A stretch of 64,000 nucleotides of DNA from the NCBI GenBank assembly GCA_024640565.1, contig JAHEET010000002.1, positions 186,001 to 250,000 on the forward strand. Reading direction: 5' to 3'. This DNA is from Flavobacteriaceae bacterium (GTDB taxonomy: Bacteria > Bacteroidota > Bacteroidia > Flavobacteriales > Flavobacteriaceae). The notes beneath the pieces are model-generated. The model was not told where the DNA came from, made no database searches, and worked only from the letters and a program-made list of their open reading frames with translations. The position numbers and the translations under genes were made by a program. Shown here piece by piece: positions 18,669 through 26,957 of this stretch (its first letter is position 1; every line of letters starts with the position of its first letter).

Positions 18669-19424
18669 TTATTCTTGTACAGTACCCAAACTAAAAACCG
18701 ATTTTCCATTTTGATGCATTAAAATTTGCGCATCGAAATTTGGCATTAAAACGGTATTTAGGACATTTAAATCCCATGTATTTGGGTTTTTAAACCATTC
18801 GGCAATGTTCATTTTTATTTCAATTTCAGTAGTTGCGGATATGCTAACGACTCCAAGATCTACTTTAAAGGAAGTGTCTTGAAAGATTAAATTGTTGGGA
18901 TCTGCGGTATTAACAGCGCTAATAACGTGGTAATTAAATCCTGCTGGGGGTAAATTTTGAGCGGTATATTTTCCATCAAATTGCATAAAATGGTAGCCCC
19001 CACCAAGCATTGCAGGCACGTTAAACGAAGCCGTATTTAAATCGGGATACCCCCCATCAATATTTTCGGTATCTGTAAATCCAAAAACAAAGGAGAGTTT
19101 ATAATCTCCTGCAGGCACTTGGGTGCTTTCAATACTGACTTCCTCATCGCCAAGGTTTACCAATTGATAGGGTGAAAGTTCGTAGGTTTCGTTGTCTAGA
19201 TTTGTTAGTATTACATTTGAAATGAGATATCTCAACCTTTCGATACTGAGCATTTCACCATTGTCATTGGTAAATTTTAGGATATTAAAATCTGCAGCGC
19301 TCACGGGTGTGTTTTCCCAATTGTGAGAAAATCGGATAGCCACATTTGCGATTTGCGCTTCCTCTGGAGAACTGCAAGCACTCCATGTTAGTAGTCCGGT
19401 TAAGAGAAATAATAGTACTCTCAT
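18669..19424 (-). CDS. MbnP-family putative copper-binding lipoprotein
   Basis: A 251-residue lipoprotein (LTWSAC, Cys17) with the MbnP-family pattern: VAIRFSHNWENTPV near the mature N-terminus, ERLRYLISNVILT, YQLVNLGDEE, a YKLSFVFGFTD strand, GGYHFMQFDGKY with the conserved histidine, and FKVDLG. MbnP proteins bind copper through histidines and, in the studied case, a kynurenine made from tryptophan. Candidate tryptophans are in the HNWEN motif and in AEWFKNPNTWDL. The gene lies 1 base after the propeller-like protein and 32 bases before the di-heme enzyme. Confidence 0.85.
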   Translation of the reverse strand: MRVLLFLLTGLLTWSACSSPEEAQIANVAIRFSHNWENTPVSAADFNILKFTNDNGEMLSIERLRYLISNVILTNLDNETYELSPYQLVNLGDEEVSIESTQVPAGDYKLSFVFGFTDTENIDGGYPDLNTASFNVPAMLGGGYHFMQFDGKYTAQNLPPAGFNYHVISAVNTADPNNLIFQDTSFKVDLGVVSISATTEIEIKMNIAEWFKNPNTWDLNVLNTVLMPNFDAQILMHQNGKSVFSLGTVQE

Positions 19425-19425
19425 A

Positions 19426-20751
19426 TTAGTTTGTTTTTATAATTAAAGCGTCAGAAAACCCTTTGTTTTCGGTTAAGTCTCCATTGGAACTATTGGTTTC
19501 TCCCACGGCAATGAGTGTTGTATTGTTGAGTTGCACGGCATCGTAAAAAAAGTCAATTTCAGTACCGCCAATAGTTTGCTTCCAAATGAGATTTCCTTCG
19601 GAATCTATTTTCAAAAGGAGGGCATCATTTTGACCTTGATTTGTAAAACCGTCATCCAAGCTCCGAGAACTTCCTGAAATAATAAAACCATTGTCTTGTG
19701 TTTTAGTAACCGAACGAGCAACATCAAAACTGCTTCCACCAATTGTTTTTTCCCAAATTAAGTTTCCATCCGTATTCATTTTTATGATCCAGACATCTGC
19801 TGCACCATGATTATTTGATACATCTTTATCTGCACTTCTGGTGTCGCCAACAATGATAAAGTTTCCATCATTTGTGGATGTAATGGCTCTAGCCTCGTCA
19901 ATTTCTGACCCTCCAAAACTTCGTTCCCAGAGCAAACTACCTTCGGAAGTTATTTTAAGTACCCAGAAGTCATACGAACCGTTGTTCTTTGAAATATCCA
20001 CATCGGCACTGTCTGATGAACCAGCGATTATAAAGTTCTGATCTTCCGTTTCGACAACTCCAAAAGGAGCGTCTGTAAAAGAGCCACCAAAATATTTACT
20101 CCATTGCAGGTCGCCGTTTTCACTTAGTTTTATCGCCCAAATATCACCTCCGGCATGTCTTTGAGAATTTCTTGAATTCCCTTGTCCTCCAGAAGCTGTA
20201 ACGTCTAATATGCCTGTGATTAAATAGCTCTTGTCTGCTGTTTGTAATAAACTTGTGCCGGAGTCTGCTCCTAAATATCCAAAGGTTTTACTCCAAGAAA
20301 TTGCGCCGTTTGCATCTAGTTTTACCATCCAAAAATCTTGCGAACCCGCATTTCCCGGAACATCTAGATCGGAACTTGTACTGTAACCTAGGATAGCATA
20401 ACCACCATCGTTAGTTTGTAGGATGTCATTTCCGCGATCATCTTCTGACCCACCAAAGGTTTTATTCCATTGAAGGTTACCATCTGCATCCAATTTTAAC
20501 ACCCAAAAATCAAAACCTTCGGTAGTTTTGTCAGAAATATCGCCATTGATACTTTGTGTATAGCCTAAAACAGCTGCTCCTCCATCTTGGGTTTTTACGA
20601 CTGCATTGGCAACATCATTTTTAGAACCACCATAGTTTTTGATGTTTGTGATTTCTCCCAAATCCCCTCCTGAAATAGGAAATGAAAGTGCTTCCTCTTT
20701 CGAACAATTCAATAGCATAAGGCAACTCACAAAAAAGTAAAATGCTTTCAT
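19426..20751 (-). CDS. Seven-repeat, probable beta-propeller lipoprotein
   Basis: A 441-residue lipoprotein (LMLLNC, Cys16). The mature part consists of seven tandem repeats of roughly 57-66 residues. Each has the pattern (F/I)GGS-x-D, then T-x-DGG(F/Y)-I-GxT, then D(F/V)WV(I/L)K(L/I)-x2-xGxLxW. The third repeat carries a Gly/Ser/Asn-rich insertion (GGQGNSRNSQRH). Seven similar blades of about 60 residues suggest a seven-bladed beta-propeller; this is inference. Similar DGG-repeat domains occur in many Bacteroidota surface proteins, but there is no C-terminal sorting domain here, so surface or periplasmic anchoring is by the lipid. It belongs to the MbnP operon; function unknown. Confidence 0.8.
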   Translation of the reverse strand: MKAFYFFVSCLMLLNCSKEEALSFPISGGDLGEITNIKNYGGSKNDVANAVVKTQDGGAAVLGYTQSINGDISDKTTEGFDFWVLKLDADGNLQWNKTFGGSEDDRGNDILQTNDGGYAILGYSTSSDLDVPGNAGSQDFWMVKLDANGAISWSKTFGYLGADSGTSLLQTADKSYLITGILDVTASGGQGNSRNSQRHAGGDIWAIKLSENGDLQWSKYFGGSFTDAPFGVVETEDQNFIIAGSSDSADVDISKNNGSYDFWVLKITSEGSLLWERSFGGSEIDEARAITSTNDGNFIIVGDTRSADKDVSNNHGAADVWIIKMNTDGNLIWEKTIGGSSFDVARSVTKTQDNGFIISGSSRSLDDGFTNQGQNDALLLKIDSEGNLIWKQTIGGTEIDFFYDAVQLNNTTLIAVGETNSSNGDLTENKGFSDALIIKTN

Positions 20752-20766
20752 TTTTAGGTTGTAATT

Positions 20767-21978
20767 TTAGCTACCGCTTTTTCTGATAATAAAGAACCCT
20801 CGATTGATGTCACTGAGAATAATATTACCACTTGGGAAATAAGGATACACATTCCAGGTGCCTCTAAAGCTAGGCAAATCATTTTCTGGATAGGTATCGA
20901 AAGAACCAATTTCAGTAAAGCGTTTCGCTTCGATATTGCTGATATCAATCATGCGCACTCCAGCAGTATAATTTGCTTGAAAATAAGTACTTCCTTTTGT
21001 ATAGCCGTTGTGATCTATTGCGGCAGTGGGCCCAACATATTCTGTATGATAAATAGGGTTGTCCAAATCGGTAAAATCGAAAACAATTGTTCTTGTATTT
21101 CCTCCAAAATCACGTTCATCCAATTCATCACCTAAAATAAAGTATCGTTGGTTTTCAGTAAACCAGCCTTGGTGGGTGTATCCTATATTTTGATAGGTGA
21201 TTGTTGAAATTGTTATAGGAGCCGATTTGTCGGTAACATCTACAATAACAACTTGGTTTGCGTTACTGCCAATTAAAATTTCTTTGTCTGTATAATCTGT
21301 ATCAGGGCCTTTGTAAGTAACCACTTGTGCATCATGAGAATACCCCCCGCCAGAAAATCCTCCTGCGGCTATTGGGTTCAGCGGGTCGTTTATATCTATA
21401 AAGTGAGGACCGCCCGAAAAGCTTCTTGTTCCCACCGCATAGGCAAAACCACTGTCTTCGTTAATGACAATGTTGTGTGCTTTTCCAAACCCTGAATAAT
21501 AAGCATCGTTTGAAAAGGTTTCGGGAGCATCTACAACGTCTCGTAATCGCGTTAAATCAAAAACCTGCATTCCATGCCCTGCCGCTTCACTGACCACATA
21601 GGCATAGTTGTTAAAAACCTTTACGTCTCGCCAAGAACTTGAAACGGTTTGTGTGTCTAAAAAGCCCATTATTTTAGGGTGTATGGGATCAGAAATGTCT
21701 ATAAAGCTAAGTGTTTTGTTTGTACCTACTAATGCATATTCATTGTTGGTCAGCGGATCTGTCCAGCCCCAACAATCATTTCCAGCAGTAGAAAGGTTTA
21801 AATCGGTTAAAGAAATGTGTGCCAATAAATCGTAGTCATTACAAGGGTATTCGCCTGCAAAACCGTTGATGCATTTTGCCAAAGGTTCTCCAATAAAGGG
21901 AGTTTCTTCTTCGAAAACATCTTTTTTGGTACAACCAATTAGGAAGAGTAGTGATAGAAATAGCGCTTTCTTAAACAT
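20767..21978 (-). CDS. Choice-of-anchor B family lipoprotein (LVIVD-type repeats)
   Basis: A 403-residue lipoprotein from the ATG at 21978 (MFKKALFLSLLFLIGC, lipobox Cys16); an in-frame TTG 12 codons upstream is less likely. The sequence has repeated strands of the form (A/V)(F/I)V(D/S)(I/V)(S/T)DP-x-P, for example LSFIDISDPIHPKIMGFLDT, FIDINDPLNPIAAG and VVIVDVTDKSAPITIST. These are the LVIVD-type repeats of the choice-of-anchor B family. The function of the family is not known. It is the first gene of the four-gene lipoprotein operon that ends with the MbnP and di-heme genes. Confidence 0.82.
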   Translation of the reverse strand: MFKKALFLSLLFLIGCTKKDVFEEETPFIGEPLAKCINGFAGEYPCNDYDLLAHISLTDLNLSTAGNDCWGWTDPLTNNEYALVGTNKTLSFIDISDPIHPKIMGFLDTQTVSSSWRDVKVFNNYAYVVSEAAGHGMQVFDLTRLRDVVDAPETFSNDAYYSGFGKAHNIVINEDSGFAYAVGTRSFSGGPHFIDINDPLNPIAAGGFSGGGYSHDAQVVTYKGPDTDYTDKEILIGSNANQVVIVDVTDKSAPITISTITYQNIGYTHQGWFTENQRYFILGDELDERDFGGNTRTIVFDFTDLDNPIYHTEYVGPTAAIDHNGYTKGSTYFQANYTAGVRMIDISNIEAKRFTEIGSFDTYPENDLPSFRGTWNVYPYFPSGNIILSDINRGFFIIRKSGS

Positions 21979-22281
21979 GGGTTTGAGGGTTTGTTGAAAA
22001 CGATTTTTTGACAATCGTCTCGTTTATTTTACTAAAATAATTATCTCTTTTCAAGGTTTCTTAATGCAAAACGTATTGCAGGGTATTTATATTTTCTTTC
22101 CCAGATATTTTTTGAACCTGTAAGGTAAAAATAGGTAGAATAAAAATAGCAATTCCAAAGAAAACAATGAAGTGCCTATTTTTTATAGAGATAAATCGTT
22201 AATAAACAAAAGTACTATTATTCTTTCCATTTCATGCGCTAACAATGTTAAAGTAAGTAGGTGTGTTCTTCGGAATGTTTT

Positions 22282-22289
22282 TATCTTTG
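22282..22289 (+). promoter_or_regulatory. Bacteroidota -7 box abutting thiL
   Basis: TATCTTTG is an exact TAnnTTTG and ends 4 bases before the thiL ATG (22294). The transcript would be leaderless or almost so. In the same intergenic stretch (21979-22293) a minus-strand TACTTTTG (22214-22207) is the best candidate for the lipoprotein operon, but it would leave a leader of over 200 bases. Nothing else stands out there. Confidence 0.5.
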
Positions 22290-22293
22290 TGGC

Positions 22294-23343
22294 ATGTTAG
22301 AAGATAAAAACCCACAAAAAACGTCATTGGCTGAGCTTGGAGAGTTTGGTTTAATCCATCATATTACACAATATTTTACGGTTAAGAATGCCTCAACAAT
22401 ATATGCTGTAGGCGATGATGCTGCGGTGATTTCCAATCAAGATGAGACCCTAGTTACTACTGATTTACTCATCGAAGGGGTGCATTTTGATTTGAGTTAT
22501 ATGCCTTTAAAGCATCTTGGTTATAAGGCGGTCATGGTAAATCTATCGGACGTCTATGCTATGAATGGAAAAGCAACTCAAATTACGGTTTCGATTGCCG
22601 TTTCTAATCGTTTTCCATTGGAAGCAATTGAAGAATTGTATGCGGGAATCCAGTTGGCTTGTGATACCTATCAGGTAGATTTAGTGGGTGGAGACACTAC
22701 TTCTTCTACCAAAGGAATTCTAATTTCTGTAACGGCTATTGGAACTGCAAAAGCGGAAGATATTGTATACAGACATGGTGCAAAAGCAACCGACTTAATA
22801 GTGGTTACGGGAGATTTAGGAGCTGCTTATCTAGGATTGCAGGTCTTAGAAAGAGAAAAACAAGTATTTGCGGTGAATCCAAAGAATCAGCCAGATCTAG
22901 ACAATTATACGTATTTAATTGAGCGACAATTAAAACCGGAAGCTCGAAAAGATGTCGTGGGTTGGTTGAAAGAATTGGAAGTAAAACCAACAGCTATGAT
23001 TGATATTTCTGACGGTCTTTCCTCAGAAATCATGCACATTTGTTCGCAAAGTAAGGTGGGATGTAAAATTTATGAAGAAAAATTACCTTTAGATCCTCAA
23101 GTAATTTCTGCTTGTGAAGAGTTTGAATTGGATTCGACCATGGTCGCTTTAAGTGGCGGTGAAGATTACGAATTGCTTTTTACGGTGCCGATTGCCGATT
23201 TTGAAAAGATAAAAGGAAACCCAAATTTTTCTATTATTGGGCACATTACGGAGCAAAACCAAGGATTGAACCTGGTGACAAGAGCCAATCAAGAAATTGA
23301 GTTGAAAGCTCAAGGGTGGAACTCTATGAAAGAGGAAGCATAA
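22294..23343 (+). CDS. thiL: Thiamine-monophosphate kinase
   Basis: A 349-residue kinase that makes thiamine diphosphate from thiamine monophosphate and ATP, the last step of the pathway. The ATG gives MLEDKNPQKTSLAELGEFG, the usual flavobacterial start. Typical parts are AVGDDAAVI, TTDLLIEGVHFD, VNLSDVYAMNGKA, LVGGDTTSS, the AMIDISDGLSSE loop and ALSGGEDYELLFTV. No other thiamine gene and no TPP riboswitch is seen nearby. A hairpin with a T-run follows. Confidence 0.96.
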   Translation: MLEDKNPQKTSLAELGEFGLIHHITQYFTVKNASTIYAVGDDAAVISNQDETLVTTDLLIEGVHFDLSYMPLKHLGYKAVMVNLSDVYAMNGKATQITVSIAVSNRFPLEAIEELYAGIQLACDTYQVDLVGGDTTSSTKGILISVTAIGTAKAEDIVYRHGAKATDLIVVTGDLGAAYLGLQVLEREKQVFAVNPKNQPDLDNYTYLIERQLKPEARKDVVGWLKELEVKPTAMIDISDGLSSEIMHICSQSKVGCKIYEEKLPLDPQVISACEEFELDSTMVALSGGEDYELLFTVPIADFEKIKGNPNFSIIGHITEQNQGLNLVTRANQEIELKAQGWNSMKEEA

Positions 23344-23366
23344 AAACAGATAACAAAGAGACACAA

Positions 23367-23399
23367 AAAACCCGCAAATTTTTAATTTGTGGGTTTTGT
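23367..23399 (+). terminator. Intrinsic terminator of thiL
   Basis: The arm AAAACCCGCAAATT pairs with AATTTGTGGGTTTT (one wobble pair) and is followed by a T-run. Confidence 0.8.
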
Positions 23400-23442
23400 T
23401 TTTTAAGGAATCTTTCTACATCAACTGTGCAAAAGTGACTGA

Positions 23443-23500
23443 CCTTGAGCAGTTATCATTCTCGGCGAAGCGGGGATCTTTTCTAGAGTGGGTTTCTCAA
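23443..23500. repeat. Degenerate copy of an interspersed palindromic repeat (tentative)
   Basis: Within the 293-base gap between thiL and an alpha/beta hydrolase, the minus strand reads GATCCCCGCTTCGCCGAGAA and continues with TGATAA. This resembles the GATCCCCGC...GCGGGGATGA type of intergenic repeat found in many Flavobacteriia. The palindrome is imperfect. A GC-rich patch in an otherwise AT-rich gap supports a decayed repeat, but only a genome-wide search would settle it. Confidence 0.35.
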
Positions 23501-23636
23501 TAAAATTAAGACAAAAAAGGGTGCTATTTTCATACCAATAAACAAACAGGCGTATCTGAGAATAACTGGGCGTTATTTAGGAATAACTGTCTTGGAAGGA
23601 TGTTAAAATACAGAAATTTTTGAAGTAAATTGTTTG

Positions 23637-24422
23637 TTAACAATGCTTTACAAAGGAAGTTAAGGCAAGGTTTAGTGCTGGTGCGTTTTCAATATGACTC
23701 ATATGCCCTTCTGGAAAAACAAGTACTTCCGAGTTGGTTTTTTTTGCTTCGTTTAAAGAAGTTTCAAGATCCAAAACAGGATCTTTTTCACCGATAATAA
23801 TCAGTTTTTTAAACTTGTTTTCAGTCAAAACCGCTGTTCGGCTGGGTCGAATTCGCATTCCTTCCTGTCCAGCAATATAGCCTTGTATGGGTGTTTTTAA
23901 GGCTTCTTGCAATGCTGCTTTTATTTCGGCTTTAAATAGACTTCGGCTTTTTTCACCAAACAAGTTGGTAAAAGACATGCGGACCATGTTTTCAAAGTTT
24001 TTTTGAATCATTTTGTTGGCACGAAGGCGTAGTGTTTTTCGCTCAGCATCATCTTCAATCGACGTAGCGTTCATTAGGCAGATCCCTTTTATTTTTTGTG
24101 GGTATTTCTCTGCAAAAGCCAAGGCTACATAACCGCCCAACGAATGCCCAACAACCACACATTTTCGGATGCGCAAGTGTTTTAATACGGCTGCAACACT
24201 TTCTGCAAACAGCTCCATGCTATGCACATAGCCCAAACAATCAGATTTTCCATGGCCCAGTAAATCAATGGCAATGATTCGATTTCGTTTCGAAAGTTGC
24301 GGAATCACGTCTTTCCACATGCTTGTGTTTTCTAAAAAACCATGCAGAAGGACCACCGCAGTTCCTTTTCCAATATCCGAAAAAGAAATGGTTGCCTTTT
24401 TAAAAGAGATTGATTTTTGCAT
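23637..24422 (-). CDS. Alpha/beta-fold hydrolase
   Basis: A 261-residue hydrolase from the ATG at 24420-24422 (MQKSISFKKATISFSDIG). The oxyanion-hole region is VVLLHGFLENTSMW, the nucleophile elbow VVGHSLGGYVALAFA, the acid likely in EKDPVLDLE, and the histidine in PEGHMSHIENAP. Relatives act on esters, C-C bonds or thioesters; the substrate cannot be told from sequence. A -7 box ends 4 bases upstream of the ATG, predicting a nearly leaderless transcript. Confidence 0.9.
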   Translation of the reverse strand: MQKSISFKKATISFSDIGKGTAVVLLHGFLENTSMWKDVIPQLSKRNRIIAIDLLGHGKSDCLGYVHSMELFAESVAAVLKHLRIRKCVVVGHSLGGYVALAFAEKYPQKIKGICLMNATSIEDDAERKTLRLRANKMIQKNFENMVRMSFTNLFGEKSRSLFKAEIKAALQEALKTPIQGYIAGQEGMRIRPSRTAVLTENKFKKLIIIGEKDPVLDLETSLNEAKKTNSEVLVFPEGHMSHIENAPALNLALTSFVKHC

Positions 24423-24426
24423 CGTA

Positions 24427-24434
24427 CAAAAATA
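24427..24434 (-). promoter_or_regulatory. Bacteroidota -7 box abutting the hydrolase start
   Basis: On the minus strand this reads TATTTTTG and ends 4 bases before the ATG at 24422. The rest of the gap to the next gene (24435-24710) contains short open frames on both strands without recognisable products; I see nothing else there. Confidence 0.45.
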
Positions 24435-24715
24435 GATATATTTCAAGAATAAAAGCCGCCAAATGAGTATTTAGAAGCCTGGTGTTGGGCTCCTTTTTGT
24501 CTAACATCCCTAATTATTTTGGCGTTGGAATTTCGAGCAGCTATTTTCATAGATCTAAAAAATTTGATTTTCTTGGCAAGCGACCTTTGGGCGGTATGGT
24601 TTCCTATTTTTTGGTTTTTATGGGAAGGAATGTTTCTGCTTTCAAGACCAAGGCTTGCCGTTAAAAGCACGTTAAAAAAGAGTTTTTGCGGTTATAAAAT
24701 ATAAATAGGTTATTT

Positions 24716-25522
24716 TTGACCATTATTAAAACACCGCTTTTGTTAAATTACTACACATATCTACATACCTCTTCCAAATATTGGGTGACCTTTGTTCATG
24801 GAGCTGGCGGTAGTAGCTCTATATGGTTCAAACAAGTGCGCGCTTTTAAAAAACAATTTAACGTGTTAATTCTTGATTTGCGAGGACACGGAGATAGCAA
24901 ACCCTCTTTAAAAGACACCTTCAACCCAAAATATACTTTTGATGCAATTACAGATGATATTGTGGAGGTTCTTGCGCATTTAAAAATAAAGAAATCGCAT
25001 TTTATTGGTATTTCTTTAGGTACGATTTTGATTCGAAACCTTGCCGAAAAAAAGCCAGCGATGGTCCAAAGCATGATTATGGGAGGGGCAATTATAAAAA
25101 TGAATTTTCGCTCTCAAGTGTTAATGAAAGTGGGTAATATTTTTAAATCTGTGGTGCCTTATATGCTATTGTATAAGCTCTTTGCGTTTATTATTATGCC
25201 AAAGAAGAATCATAAAAAATCGAGATTACTATTTGTCAACGAAGCGAAGAAATTGTATCAAAAAGAATTTATTCGATGGTTTAAACTCACCTCTGAAATC
25301 AATCCCCTTTTAAAACTTTTTAGAGCCAAAGACATTAAAATTCCTACTTTTTATGTGATGGGTGCAGAGGATCATTTGTTTTTACCTTCGATTAAAAACA
25401 TTGTATCAAAACACACCAACGCTTCTCTTTTTGTGATTAACAATTGTGGGCATGTGGTCAATGTAGAACAGCCAGAAATGTTCAACACCCGTAGCATTCA
25501 ATTTATTAATTCTTTGGGATAA
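24716..25522 (+). CDS. Alpha/beta-fold hydrolase, second copy
   Basis: A hydrolase of up to 268 residues, divergent from the one at 23637 and only distantly similar to it. It shows TFVHGAGGSSSIWFKQ, LILDLRGHGDS, the elbow FIGISLGTILIRN (GxSxG as GISLG), an acid in MGAEDHLFLP and the histidine in NNCGHVVNVEQP. There is no ATG near the N-terminus. The first available start is TTG 24716, but it overlaps a perfect -7 box (TATTTTTG, 24711-24718), so translation may begin a few codons later at a non-ATG codon. The start is therefore uncertain. Confidence 0.85.
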   Translation: MTIIKTPLLLNYYTYLHTSSKYWVTFVHGAGGSSSIWFKQVRAFKKQFNVLILDLRGHGDSKPSLKDTFNPKYTFDAITDDIVEVLAHLKIKKSHFIGISLGTILIRNLAEKKPAMVQSMIMGGAIIKMNFRSQVLMKVGNIFKSVVPYMLLYKLFAFIIMPKKNHKKSRLLFVNEAKKLYQKEFIRWFKLTSEINPLLKLFRAKDIKIPTFYVMGAEDHLFLPSIKNIVSKHTNASLFVINNCGHVVNVEQPEMFNTRSIQFINSLG

Positions 25523-25524
25523 AA

Positions 25525-25552
25525 AAAAACGAGCTTTTCAACTCGCTTTTAA
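25525..25552. terminator. Weak hairpin between converging genes
   Basis: An A-run with CGAG, an eight-base loop, CTCG and a T-rich run lies between the second alpha/beta hydrolase and the aminopeptidase P gene. The stem is short and imperfect, so this is a tentative bidirectional terminator. Confidence 0.45.
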
Positions 25553-25554
25553 GG

Positions 25555-26847
25555 TTAGGTGTTCATAATCTCTTCAATTTCATCTGCTTCAATAGGAATA
25601 TTTCCCATTAGATTAAAAGGAGCTCCGTTTTCTTGAACAACGACATCGTCCTCCAATCGAATTCCAAAACCTTCTTCAGGAATGTAAATTCCAGGTTCTA
25701 CTGTAAAAACCATGTTGGCTTCCATTGGTTTGTGAAGCAATCCGTAATCATGGGTGTCCAAACCGATATGATGGCTGGTACCGTGCATGAAATACTTTTT
25801 GTATGCAGGCCAGTTTTTATCTTCATTCTGAACATCTGCTTTGTCTAACAATCCCAATTTTAACAATTCTGCGGTCATTATTTCGCCAACTTCAACATGG
25901 TAATCTTTCCAAATTGTTCCTGGTATCAAGAGCTTAGTTGCTTTTTTTTTCACGTGGTTTACTGCGTTGTACACTGCTTTTTGTCTTTGAGAGAATCTTC
26001 CAGAAACAGGGAATGTCCTTGTTAAATCTGAGGAGTAGTTTGCATATTCTGCAGCTACATCCAATAAGATCAAATCTCCCGCGTTACATTGCTGATTGTT
26101 TTCGATATAATGCAATACATTGGCATTGTTTCCACTGGCAATTATGGGTGTGTAAGCAAATCCTTTTGAACGATTTTTTATGAATTCATGAATCAATTCT
26201 GCTTCAATTTCATACTCCCAAACACCGGGTTGTAGAAAGTTTAAAACGCGTCGAATCCCCTTTTCTGTGACATTACAAGCTTGTTGCATTAGCTCTAATT
26301 CTATCGGATCTTTAACAGCACGCAAGCTTTGTAAAATAGGATTGCTTTTGGCAACTCTATGTGCCGGATACTTTGCCAACAACCATTTTGTAAAACGATC
26401 TTCACGCGTTTCAGTTGCTACATTGGCTCTGTAATGTTCATTGGTATTGATGTAAAAAGTATCACAGTAAGTTGTCATTTCAAACAATACTTTTTCTAGG
26501 TCTTGAAGCCAAAATACCGTTTGAACCCCCGAGGTATTAAAGGCTGCTTCTTTGGTTAATTTTTCACCTTCCCAAACAGCAATGTGCTCGTTGGTTTCTT
26601 TTAGGAAAAGCACCTCTCGTAAGTTTTCATTGGGACAATCTGGAAACAGCATTAAGACACTTTCTTCTTGGTCTACCCCACTTAAATAAAAGAGATCTCG
26701 ATGCTGCTCAAAGGGCATGGTGCTGTCTGCGCTAATCGGATAAATATCATTCGAATTAAATATAGCCATGCTGTTTTTTTGCATTGAGGAGGCAAAATTT
26801 TTGCGATTCTTTATAAAAAGTGCTGAATTTATGGATTGGTATTTCAT
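25555..26847 (-). CDS. pepP: Aminopeptidase P family metallopeptidase
   Basis: A 430-residue M24 peptidase that removes N-terminal residues ahead of proline using two Mn2+ ions. The N-terminal creatinase-like domain covers about the first 170 residues (QHRDLFYLSGVDQEESVL). In the catalytic domain the metal ligands are Asp in LLDVAAEYANYSSDLTRTF (two Asp), His in MHGTSHHIGLDTHDYG, and Glu in FTVEPGIYIPEEGFGIRLEDD (two Glu). All five are intact. No signal peptide, so cytoplasmic. A -7 box TACCTTTG precedes it. Confidence 0.94.
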   Translation of the reverse strand: MKYQSINSALFIKNRKNFASSMQKNSMAIFNSNDIYPISADSTMPFEQHRDLFYLSGVDQEESVLMLFPDCPNENLREVLFLKETNEHIAVWEGEKLTKEAAFNTSGVQTVFWLQDLEKVLFEMTTYCDTFYINTNEHYRANVATETREDRFTKWLLAKYPAHRVAKSNPILQSLRAVKDPIELELMQQACNVTEKGIRRVLNFLQPGVWEYEIEAELIHEFIKNRSKGFAYTPIIASGNNANVLHYIENNQQCNAGDLILLDVAAEYANYSSDLTRTFPVSGRFSQRQKAVYNAVNHVKKKATKLLIPGTIWKDYHVEVGEIMTAELLKLGLLDKADVQNEDKNWPAYKKYFMHGTSHHIGLDTHDYGLLHKPMEANMVFTVEPGIYIPEEGFGIRLEDDVVVQENGAPFNLMGNIPIEADEIEEIMNT

Positions 26848-26866
26848 GAGAAATCTATTTAGAATT

Positions 26867-26874
26867 CAAAGGTA
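26867..26874 (-). promoter_or_regulatory. Bacteroidota -7 box for the aminopeptidase gene
   Basis: On the minus strand this reads TACCTTTG, an exact TAnnTTTG, 19 bases from the ATG at 26847. Confidence 0.5.
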
Positions 26875-26957
26875 ACAATAATAAACAGCAACTTAAAACG
26901 ATGCTGTTTTCGATGTTTTTATGTGGTTTTTAATTTATAGAAGAGAAACACTGTTTT

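Noticed and set aside
22015-22293. Possible TPP riboswitch ahead of thiL
   Set aside because: The promoter abuts the start codon, so there is no leader to hold a riboswitch, and no THI-box motif is seen.
24443-24670. Minus-strand open frame (75 codons) in the gap between two alpha/beta hydrolases
   Set aside because: Its end overlaps the hydrolase promoter, no homology is recognised, and no -7 box precedes it. It might be a decayed gene, but there is too little support.
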